A stretch of 6,519 nt of DNA from Flavobacteriaceae bacterium UBA3440 (GTDB taxonomy: Bacteria; Bacteroidota; Bacteroidia; Flavobacteriales; Flavobacteriaceae), in the NCBI GenBank assembly GCA_002378585.1, contig DFSJ01000131.1, forward strand, positions 2,207 through 8,725. Reading direction: 5' to 3'. Below are positions 1 through 6,003 of this stretch, piece after piece. A program made the position numbers and the translations under genes. How positions within the stretch are numbered: the stretch's first letter is position 1; each line of letters starts with the position of its first letter. The notes under the pieces were generated by a model that saw only the letters and a program-made list of their open reading frames with translations, was not told the origin of the DNA and did no database searches.

Positions 1-699
1 GTCAAGTTCTATTTGGTAAGAACCATGAACCCAACGATCCATTAATGCATCTGCCAAGGTTAGGTCCCCAATGACTTCATGCCAGGATGTAATAGGGATT
101 TGACCGACCACCATGGTAGATTTCCTACCATGGCGGTCTTCCATAACATCCATCAACAGGGATCTACCGGTGGCATCCAACACTTGAAGACCAAAGTCAT
201 CAAGGATCAACAGGTCCGTCTTTTCTAACTTTTTGAGTTCTTTAATGAGCGAGCCCTCTGTTTTTGCTTGCTTGAGCTCCGTTGTAAGGCGAGCCGTGTT
301 GGCGTAGCGCACACGCTTTCCCAGTTCACATGCCGCACGCCCTAATGCCGTAGCCATAAAGCTTTTACCCGTACCTGTTGGACCTGTAATCAGGACGTTT
401 TGGGCTTGCGTGAGGTACATTCCCTCAGAGAGCTGTTGGATTAGGCTGGAGTCTATCCCTCGCTCGGGTGTGATTTGAAGTTGTGAGATTGAAGCCTCAT
501 AACGGAACTGAGCCATACGCGTAAGCCTAGTAATGGCTCTATTATAGCGGTCTATCCATTCTGTTTCTGCCAGGTGTTCCATGAGCTCATGCGCATTAAA
601 GCGGCTTTGCGGCGCCTCCAACAGCTCATCATAGGCACGCAACATGCCATAAAGTCGCAGCTTTCTAAGGGTCTCTTTTGTGTTTTCTATCATTTTCAT
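1..699 (-). CDS. istB: IS21-family helper ATPase IstB (3' end cut by window edge)
   Basis: This is the AAA+ ATPase that partners the IstA transposase in IS21 transposition, where it helps with target selection and assembly of the strand-transfer complex. The reading frame is open from ATG at 699 to base 1 (233 codons, no stop), so only roughly the last 10-20 residues of the usual ~245 should be missing. Residues 1-100 form the family's helical N-terminal part. Walker A is GPTGTGKS (residues 106-113) and Walker B is LLILDDFG (163-170). A sensor-like strand MVVGQIP follows (196-202), and the typical IstB tail LADALMDRWVHGSYQIEL is near the edge. The start lies 10 nt after the istA stop, so the two are an operon, probably translationally coupled. 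An alternative ATG is two codons in (693). No clear Shine-Dalgarno is seen. The gene appears intact as far as it is visible. Confidence 0.95.
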   Translation of the reverse strand, partial: MKMIENTKETLRKLRLYGMLRAYDELLEAPQSRFNAHELMEHLAETEWIDRYNRAITRLTRMAQFRYEASISQLQITPERGIDSSLIQQLSEGMYLTQAQNVLITGPTGTGKSFMATALGRAACELGKRVRYANTARLTTELKQAKTEGSLIKELKKLEKTDLLILDDFGLQVLDATGRSLLMDVMEDRHGRKSTMVVGQIPITSWHEVIGDLTLADALMDRWVHGSYQIELD

Positions 700-709
700 T
701 GGTGTTTAA

Positions 710-2254
710 TTACGTGTTTGCATAATATTCTCCTCCACGGATGTGCTTGTGCTGCACAACGTTGGGTGAGGTTTCTTCACGTTGATACAGCTTTCTACTT
801 AAGACGGTACTGACGACCATATAGTTGATGGTGTCCAGTGTAAGCGCATAGCCACAAGAAAGCTCAACCTCGCTATCACTATGCCTTCTCGCCAACGAGA
901 GTATACCATCACAGCTCTTAAATCCTTGTTCGGGATGTGCACTGTGCTCTAACAGGTATGTAAAGACCTTGACACACTGGGGACCTATGCCTTGCGCTTT
1001 TTTTATGTAATAATCGGCAGAGCGCTCCACCAGCAGACGATGACCTGCACTAAGGTGTTCTGGATGTGTGGTGTACTTGTTGGTGCGATAATCCCTCACA
1101 TGCTCAGCCACTAAAGCGTATTGATGGTACAACTTCACTAACTTGGAGGTGTAGGTCATCTCCAGTTGCTTGCCGATTAACACGTGCGGTACCGAGTAGT
1201 AATGACGGTCCTCATATAGACTTACGTGGCCGTTCTTTGCGACCAGTACCTTTTTAATGGTGACCGGCTCATAGGCTTGTTGGGGTAGCGCTGAGAGCTG
1301 CCGACGCTCGTTCGCCTCAAAGTCAGCACGACGAGAATCACCGTCGTTTAACGGCGCATCATTAAGCTCTTCTAATTTCTCCCATAGGGCCAGGTTAAGC
1401 TCATCCAACGAGTGTGGTTCACTCATCCGCACATCCACATAGATGCGCTGATAGATGATCTTTACAGCCCCTTCAACGAGCGCCTTGTCGCGGGGACGCG
1501 CAACACGTGCCGGCAAGGCCACCATCCCGTAGTACTCCAAAAAATGAGCAAACGTAGGGTTTAAGTCCGGCTCATAACGATCCGCACGAAGAACGGCACT
1601 CTTTAAATTGTCAGGAACAATGGCATTGGGCGTTCCCTCAAAGTAGTCCACAGCGTTTTGACATCCTTCCACAAAAGAATGCTTGCGCTGGTTCATCTGT
1701 GCCTCCACATAGATCAGCTGTGAAGCCGGTAAAATAGCCACAAAGACTTCACACAAGGTCACCTCACCCGTCTCTGGATCTACATATTCTAGTTTGTCTC
1801 CCGTGTAGTCCACAAACATCTTGTCCCCATACACATGGTGTAGTTTTAAAGTCCCATTGTGCCTATTTAGATAGTTGTTCATGTGCTTCCTGAACTGCGT
1901 GTCACTGTAGGGGTTGGGCGTGCTTAAAGCGTATTGCCTATATATATATTGAATGGTTATGCCCCTCTTTTTTAGCTGTTTAGCATACCCGGAAAGCAAC
2001 GGAAATAAAAAATCATAGCGCTCATCTTTTTGACTCGATGGACTCTGACGGATCAATAAATTCGAGAGCTCTATACCGCTAAGCGCCATCCACTCCTCAT
2101 AACTCAAGGGAAAACTCTTGATTTTGGACCAATACGACCGTACCGTCGTCCTGGACACACGCGATAAATCCGCCGCTTTGCGGCTACTCGCGCCTTGAAA
2201 ATGCAACTGAACTAGTAATCGTAACTTGTACATAATGATTGGATTATTTGCCAT
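710..2254 (-). CDS. istA: IS21-family DDE transposase IstA
   Basis: IstA is the transposase that binds the IS ends and catalyses strand cleavage and transfer. From the ATG at 2254 the protein is 514 aa, a normal IstA length. It has an N-terminal helix-turn-helix (about residues 8-45, with KAADLSRVSRTTVRSYW as the recognition unit), then an rve/RNase H-like integrase core. The acidic triad reads D149 (FVDYTGD), D215 (IVPDNLKSAV) and E261 (RDKALVEGAV). A C-terminal beta-rich segment follows (about 335-390, KNGHVSLYEDRHYYSVP). The frame also opens at a GTG six codons upstream (2272), but MANNPI is the start usual in this family, so I chose 2254. It ends 10 nt before istB, giving an istAB operon. 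I see no frameshift or missing catalytic residue, so the transposase may be active if the unseen IS end and the istB end are intact. Confidence 0.95.
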   Translation of the reverse strand: MANNPIIMYKLRLLVQLHFQGASSRKAADLSRVSRTTVRSYWSKIKSFPLSYEEWMALSGIELSNLLIRQSPSSQKDERYDFLFPLLSGYAKQLKKRGITIQYIYRQYALSTPNPYSDTQFRKHMNNYLNRHNGTLKLHHVYGDKMFVDYTGDKLEYVDPETGEVTLCEVFVAILPASQLIYVEAQMNQRKHSFVEGCQNAVDYFEGTPNAIVPDNLKSAVLRADRYEPDLNPTFAHFLEYYGMVALPARVARPRDKALVEGAVKIIYQRIYVDVRMSEPHSLDELNLALWEKLEELNDAPLNDGDSRRADFEANERRQLSALPQQAYEPVTIKKVLVAKNGHVSLYEDRHYYSVPHVLIGKQLEMTYTSKLVKLYHQYALVAEHVRDYRTNKYTTHPEHLSAGHRLLVERSADYYIKKAQGIGPQCVKVFTYLLEHSAHPEQGFKSCDGILSLARRHSDSEVELSCGYALTLDTINYMVVSTVLSRKLYQREETSPNVVQHKHIRGGEYYANT

Positions 2255-2316
2255 AATATGTGATTTTGTCACACGAAGGAAATTTCCAAACTTGAACAGA
2301 ACAAAGTTTTTAACAG

Positions 2317-2430
2317 GTGGACCAGTTTAGAGTTGGATACGTGGACCAGTTGAATCCGAAATCCGTGGACCAGTTTAGAGTTCTATCGGTGGGCCAATTT
2401 GAGGTTGGATTGGTGGGTCAGTTCAATGCG
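2317..2430. repeat. Five 24-bp-spaced end repeats of the IS21 element
   Basis: Five units begin at 2317, 2341, 2365, 2389 and 2413, exactly 24 bp apart. Units 1-3 share the head GTGGACCAGTT; unit 4 starts GTGGGCCAATT and unit 5 GTGGGTCAGTT. The second half of each unit is more variable: AGAGTT in units 1 and 3, GAGGTT in unit 4, and the related GTTGAATCCG and GTTCAATGCG in units 2 and 5. IS21 elements are known to carry multiple transposase-binding repeats near their termini, and these sit where such sites belong, between the istA 5' end and the IS terminus. The outermost unit probably contains the cleavage end. They may also overlap the istA promoter region. Confidence 0.85.
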
Positions 2431-3287
2431 TTTTTTCCAACCTACTCTTCCCCGAGAATATGAGCCGTGCTATTGCCATTGATGAAGTGAGCCTAACCCG
2501 TGGAGAGCTTTACACCATTGTCAGTTCCCGAAACCGATCGGGGAGAAAAGGAAAACTGATTGCTGTAGTGGCTGGAACCAAGGCTGAAGATCTTATTACC
2601 GTTTTAAGTAAGCTCCCTAAGGCTCAACGCGATGCGGTAGAAGAAATCACCCTAGACATGTCTCCTAGTATGCGCAAAGCCTGCGAATCCTTGTTTTTAT
2701 ATGCCAAGTTGGTCACAGATCGCTTTCACGTGGTACGCTTGTGCGCAGAGGCCATGCAAAAGGCACGCATAGACCAACGTTGGAAAGAGATAGACAAGGA
2801 AAACAAATCCATACTGCGGGCACGCAAGGCCGGCAAGGGATACAGAGTCAAGACTTTTAGTAACGGAGACACCCCAAAACAACTGTTGGCACGTTCTAGA
2901 TACATCCTTTACAAGTTGCCCCATCAGTGGACTCAAAATCAAATGGTCAGAGCGGCAACGCTGTTCCAGGCCTATCCAGAGATCGAAAAGGCGTACAAGC
3001 TACATCTAGAGTTCAGAACCATTTATGAAGGTACCGACAGAACAGGAGCGGGCAAAGAACTCATGAAATGGATATACAAAGTACAGGAGTCCGGCAATGA
3101 ATACTTCCAGACTGTGGCAGACTCTCTGATCAACCATTGGGACAACATCTTGAACTTCTTCAACAACAGAAGTACCAATGCACATGCCGAGTCTCTAAAC
3201 GCTCAAATCAAACTCTTCAGAGCCAATCTATGTGGAGTGACAGACACCAGATATTTCCTCTTTAGATTCCAGAAAATCTTTGCTTAA
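2427..3287 (+). pseudogene. 5'-truncated ISL3-family (ISAon1-type) transposase
   Basis: This is the catalytic part of an ISL3-family DDE transposase of the type found in Bacteroidota. From the first internal ATG (2460) it would be 275 aa. The candidate catalytic residues are present: D8 (AIAIDE), D66 (TLDMS), D87 (LVTDRFHVV) and E244 (NAHAESLNAQIK). The C-terminus YFLFRFQKIFA followed by TAA is the normal family end. Upstream of 2460 the frame stays open and reads FSNLLFPEN, which matches the segment normally preceding the first catalytic Asp, so coding once extended further left. That part, with the separate N-terminal DNA-binding reading frame of ISAon1-type elements, is replaced by the IS21 terminus. 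The product therefore lacks its DNA-binding region and is very probably non-functional, although the remaining frame has no internal stop. Confidence 0.85.
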
Positions 3288-3296
3288 ATTAGATCA

Positions 3297-3320
3297 CTCC
3301 CCAAAAAAATCCGCTGATCC
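3297..3320 (+). repeat. Probable right terminal inverted repeat of the ISL3 element
   Basis: Read inward on the minus strand, the terminus starts GGATCAGCGG and runs through a T7 tract into GGGGAG. ISL3-family elements start with GG, and the position, directly behind the transposase stop, suits a terminal repeat. The partner repeat is outside the window, so this rests on position and family resemblance only. Confidence 0.55.
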
Positions 3321-3433
3321 ACTATAGGCCTTTGTGTAATTTTATGCGTGCTTAATTCCGTCAATATACTAAAAAAAAAGGAAATTAATGTGTCTATTTG
3401 ATGGTACAATTAGCAGAACGAATTGCTAGCAGT
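3321..3433. other. Short AT-rich gap between ISL3 end and lipoprotein gene
   Basis: No gene is seen. The gap contains an A9 run at 3371-3379, which reads as a T9 run about 55 nt downstream of the lipoprotein stop on the minus strand. Imperfect arms TTAATTCC (3352-3359) and GGAAATTAA (3380-3388) flank that run, but their order does not make a convincing terminator. Confidence 0.4.
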
Positions 3434-3955
3434 CTATTCACATGGGTGCGGACAACAAAGTCCTTCAATATTTACCAATTTTAAAACAAGAACCTCTTCC
3501 TGTGTAGAAATATTTACAAACTCTTTTTGATTCCCTAGTGGAACTTTATAACTCATCGCATGTCCCAAGAACATTTTGTCAGGCTTGAAAATATAAAGTG
3601 AATGATTTCCTTCTGATGAAATGTGACATGAAAAACTGAAATTGTATTCTTTACCTACCTCCAATTTATTTCCCTCACAAATTACCCGGTCCGAAACACC
3701 AATAACCTTCTTATTCTTCTCTTCAGAAAAGAGATATAAAAGATAAAATTTTTTAGTCGAATCAACACTTATAATCTTCCATTCACCCATATAATCTTCT
3801 AAAATGGGCTCCACTTTATGAGATGCACAATTTCTGTAATCCTCTCTTTCCATTGAGGCAGTATTGAACACCTCTTTCGATTTACATCCTGAAATTATAA
3901 TGAGCAACAGAATAAAAATTTTAATTCCTAAGAGTTTGAACATAAATATCGCCAT
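3434..3955 (-). CDS. Small lipoprotein, candidate immunity protein for the adjacent Rhs toxin
   Basis: I recognise no named family for the mature part. The protein has 173 aa from ATG 3955, or 169 aa from ATG 3943, which gives a more classical signal peptide (MFKLLGIKIF...). A hydrophobic stretch (IFILLLIII) is followed by the lipobox ISGC with the lipidated Cys at residue 24, so it is predicted to be a signal-peptidase-II lipoprotein anchored in the envelope. The mature part has six further Cys (43, 93, 110, 167, 168, 172), including a CCPHPC tail, suggesting disulfides or metal binding. The gene starts 35 nt inside the 3' end of the Rhs gene (23 nt if from 3943), so the two are co-transcribed and likely translationally coupled. 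A small gene placed directly behind an Rhs toxin tip is usually its immunity gene. A lipoprotein form would imply a target or meeting point in the periplasm or outer envelope. The role is inferred from context only. Confidence 0.8.
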   Translation of the reverse strand: MAIFMFKLLGIKIFILLLIIISGCKSKEVFNTASMEREDYRNCASHKVEPILEDYMGEWKIISVDSTKKFYLLYLFSEEKNKKVIGVSDRVICEGNKLEVGKEYNFSFSCHISSEGNHSLYIFKPDKMFLGHAMSYKVPLGNQKEFVNISTQEEVLVLKLVNIEGLCCPHPCE

Positions 3956-5741
3956 TAAAATAAAAGTGAACCCAACCCGTTTTAGGATCTACAAAAGCCC
4001 CAATTGAACTTGGATCAAACCCTTGAGGAGGTACAGTTCCGTGTGCTTGATTATATATAGCTCCTCCTGGTTTTGCATTAATTCCTTGCTGTAAGGATAA
4101 CTTCCCAGCTTCATAAGATTCTAATAGCTCATGCAGCTGTGACTGCCCTCTTTGCGCTCCCCCTGCCTTATCGAGCGCTTTAAGAAGAAAAGGTACAACT
4201 TTTTGACTCGTTTCGACACATTTTTTGTCAGGAGAAAGAGTAGTGCCTAAAAAACTTCCTCCAGGTACTACCTTACCATCACTCATGATTCCAGATTTAC
4301 TGGCTTCAATATTTACCATAATCTTATCGTCATCGATCGCATCCATTACTGATTGAGCCTCCTGACTAATATTATTCTCGTCTCCTTTAAACTCATATGA
4401 TAGGGTTCCATTCTCCTTATCTCTGCGAATTTTCAACTCATCTCCAAGTCGCTTGTTTAATTCATTTACAAACATTCTTGACTGATCTCCATTTACAGTA
4501 ACAGTATCTCCATCCGGATCAATAGCCATTATTGGATTCCCCTTCACAAAGTTATAAGGGTTCATTCCGGGATATGAGGTAGCCAAGGCATCCACCCCCA
4601 TCCAAATGCTGGATTTAGGCTGGTAATACCTCGCCCCATAGTAGTAGTTCCCGGTTTCCTCGTCGAATTCCTTCGCATTGAACCTATAGGCTGAATTAAA
4701 ACTCCCGGTCCCCACGTGTTGGCTGACCATCGGATCCCCAAAGGCGGCGTAGTAGAAATGCTGATAGGGCTGTCCGGTACGATCTGTGACAAATTCTATA
4801 TTTCCGATGTAGTCGGGGTGGTACCAGTAGATGGGTGTATAGGGATTACAATCTATACCCTGTTGAATAGCAATGTCCGGGAAGTTATCGCATAAACATC
4901 GATTTTCTTCAATGAGGTCGTCACCATAGAACATTCTGCATTCATCAGGGTCATTGATCACCTGCATGGATAGGATATCCTGTGGGGGCTCGTTGGCATT
5001 CACCGCCATGCCATAATTGGCGAGCAAGGTATTCAAGTCACTCAATGCGGCCACTCCGTAGGATTCAGGGGTCGTGTTTGCAGGTCCTCCCGGTGCAATT
5101 TGTCCTCCAAGAGGGTGCGTTTCATAGTTGGGGTTTGCGGAGCCTATTTGCGAGGCTACACGCAGTGGCCCAGCATAATAATGCTTGGTATAGGTAGTTG
5201 ATCCCCCATTACTCTCATACACCAGCCCTGCACTCACATAGACCGTGTAGTCTTGTGCGGTAATAGAGTTCGTGGCCTGCAATTGCTGCGCATTTACAGA
5301 AGAATAGGACATAGGCACGGAGCTTTTCATCAGACGCTGACCGTCTGCATCATAAATATAGTGATGCAATCCTGAAAGGTTCCACAAACCACGCAGTTGG
5401 TTTTGCTCATCCCAGTAATTCTGCTGAATCAGATCTATAGGCCCTGAAGGGTTGGGTTGGCCCTGGAGTGGTGGGGCATACTGCTCATGGGTAGTGGTAG
5501 GATTCCCATTACTATCAAACCCGTAGGTGTACTGTTTGTGGTTTCTGCGATCCCATACTTTACTGGTGGCATGAGGGTGCGCGGTATTGCCTTGTGTATA
5601 GTAGTAGTTGTACTTCTCACCTGGGTAACCGGGATAGTTTAACGAAGCAGTCTGATTCTTCTGTACAATACCGCCCATGTTATCATAGGTCATGCTAACG
5701 GAATAGGATTCCGGGCTAAAAATTACCAATGTCTGAGACAT
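3921..5741 (-). CDS. Orphan Rhs-core protein with C-terminal putative metallopeptidase toxin domain
   Basis: Rhs proteins are large YD-repeat shells that enclose a variable C-terminal toxin. This 606-aa product starts abruptly in late YD-repeat sequence (residues 15-140: MTYDNMGG, YTYGFDSNGNP, YIYDADGQRL). The conserved Rhs core follows at about 305-411: YWYHPDYIGN, YRFNAKEFDEETGNYYYGARYY, and the closing PYNFVKGNPIMAIDPDG. Four Cys (268, 282, 284, 298) precede the core. After residue 411 comes a toxin-like tail of about 195 aa with HELLESYEAG (H537, E538, E541, Y543) and YNQAH (H567). This resembles the HE-x-x-E...Y...AH pattern I recall from other Bacteroidota Rhs tails and is compatible with a zincin-like peptidase; the substrate is unknown. 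No signal peptide, T9SS tail or long N-terminal shell is present. TGA lies in frame immediately before the ATG, so this is a truncated or stored 'tip' rather than a full secreted toxin. The lipoprotein gene overlaps its 3' end. Confidence 0.88.
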   Translation of the reverse strand: MSQTLVIFSPESYSVSMTYDNMGGIVQKNQTASLNYPGYPGEKYNYYYTQGNTAHPHATSKVWDRRNHKQYTYGFDSNGNPTTTHEQYAPPLQGQPNPSGPIDLIQQNYWDEQNQLRGLWNLSGLHHYIYDADGQRLMKSSVPMSYSSVNAQQLQATNSITAQDYTVYVSAGLVYESNGGSTTYTKHYYAGPLRVASQIGSANPNYETHPLGGQIAPGGPANTTPESYGVAALSDLNTLLANYGMAVNANEPPQDILSMQVINDPDECRMFYGDDLIEENRCLCDNFPDIAIQQGIDCNPYTPIYWYHPDYIGNIEFVTDRTGQPYQHFYYAAFGDPMVSQHVGTGSFNSAYRFNAKEFDEETGNYYYGARYYQPKSSIWMGVDALATSYPGMNPYNFVKGNPIMAIDPDGDTVTVNGDQSRMFVNELNKRLGDELKIRRDKENGTLSYEFKGDENNISQEAQSVMDAIDDDKIMVNIEASKSGIMSDGKVVPGGSFLGTTLSPDKKCVETSQKVVPFLLKALDKAGGAQRGQSQLHELLESYEAGKLSLQQGINAKPGGAIYNQAHGTVPPQGFDPSSIGAFVDPKTGWVHFYFNGDIYVQTLRN

Positions 5742-5742
5742 T
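5728..5742. repeat. 15-bp palindrome over the Rhs start codon
   Basis: AATGTCTGAGACATT has 7-base arms that are perfect inverted repeats around one central base. It includes the ATG of the orphan Rhs frame (5739-5741) and lies at the edge between Rhs-like coding sequence and the AT-rich spacer. It could be a protein-binding or recombination site, or a start-codon hairpin that limits translation; nothing else in the sequence decides between these. Confidence 0.45.
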
Positions 5743-6003
5743 CATACCACGAACTATGTGATTAATGGTCATTACGGTCGCTTTTTTGAACTTTCTAACA
5801 AAAAAGCGACCCAAAATCTTCATACTAAAGCTGAATGTAGTCGAAAAAGCACTAAAAAAGGCAGAAAAATCTCCTTTATGCACCAAAAAACACCTGAATA
5901 ACACCCGAAAAACGTCCGAATCAGCCGAATTTCATCTCATTTTTGTACGAATTTGTTCTAAAAAGGTCTGAAAAACTACTTTTTTACTACTTAAAAAGTG
6001 CTT
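5742..6003. other. AT-rich gene-free spacer between recombinase and orphan Rhs
   Basis: These 262 bases hold no convincing gene. Both strands give Lys/Phe-rich frames of about 60-70 aa that look like chance openings. One hand-counted line (5821-5880) is 20/60 G+C, lower than the Rhs core. The spacer contains the perfect 12-bp inverted repeat at 5777-5810 and a direct repeat ACTACTT (5975-5981 and 5986-5992). A promoter for the Rhs-lipoprotein pair would be expected here on the minus strand, but I could not identify a clear Bacteroidota -33/-7 pair. Confidence 0.5.
5777..5810. repeat. Perfect 12-bp inverted repeat with 10-nt loop
   Basis: Left arm GTCGCTTTTTTG (5777-5788) and right arm CAAAAAAGCGAC (5799-5810) are exact reverse complements around the loop AACTTTCTAA. 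The GC-rich bases are at the foot of the stem and the A/T run near the loop on both strands, which is the opposite of a Rho-independent terminator. It lies 36 nt upstream of the orphan Rhs ATG on the minus strand and about 190 nt behind the recombinase stop. It may be a recombinase or regulator site, or an RNA hairpin in the Rhs leader. Confidence 0.7.

Larger units (their letters stand above)
1..2425 (-). mobile_element. IS21-family insertion sequence (partial; istB-side end outside window)
   Basis: The istA-istB pair in the canonical order, with a set of spaced end repeats upstream of istA, identifies an IS21-family element. The istA-side terminus is placed near 2425 because, read inward on the minus strand, the element would begin TGAACTGACCCACC, consistent with the TG...CA ends of this family, and because in-frame ISL3 transposase coding begins just beyond it. 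Similarity among the repeat units could extend to about 2430, so the boundary is uncertain by some 5-10 bases. The other terminus and the target-site duplication cannot be checked, since the left end lies outside the window. The element interrupts an ISL3-family transposase. Confidence 0.8.
2426..3320 (+). mobile_element. Remnant of an ISL3-family insertion sequence (right part)
   Basis: The remnant comprises the truncated transposase and the probable right terminal inverted repeat 10-33 bases after its stop codon. Its left end, upstream transposase portion and left inverted repeat are not in the window; they may lie beyond the far side of the IS21 insertion. The short distance between stop codon and terminus is typical of compact IS elements. 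ISL3 elements usually make an 8-bp target duplication; the candidate right copy would be ACTATAGG at 3321-3328, which cannot be verified without the left end. Confidence 0.7.

Noticed and set aside
574..813. Plus-strand 79-aa frame
   Set aside because: It lies across the istB and istA coding regions on the opposite strand and has no family features.
2255..2272. GTG-initiated six-codon extension of istA
   Set aside because: The ATG at 2254 gives the MANNPI start usual for this family, and nothing supports the upstream GTG.
2317..2430. Regular repeats as a CRISPR array
   Set aside because: Units are contiguous 24-bp blocks with drifting sequence, not identical repeats with unique spacers, and they sit at an IS21 terminus.
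2697..2942. Minus-strand 81-aa frame inside the ISL3 transposase
   Set aside because: It is antisense to a recognised transposase and has no features of its own.
3411..3428. TAGCA...TGCTA hairpin behind the lipoprotein gene
   Set aside because: Only five base pairs and no adjoining T tract on the minus strand; likely chance.
4562..5642. Short frames on both strands inside the Rhs core
   Set aside because: All overlap well-supported Rhs coding sequence in other frames.
5777..5810. Inverted repeat read as an invertible-promoter boundary
   Set aside because: The arms are only 10 nt apart, so no promoter-sized segment can be inverted between them.
5716..5971. Two short frames, one on each strand, in the spacer (62 and 68 aa)
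   Set aside because: Low-complexity Lys- or Phe-rich translations, mutually antisense, spanning the inverted repeat and without a recognisable domain.
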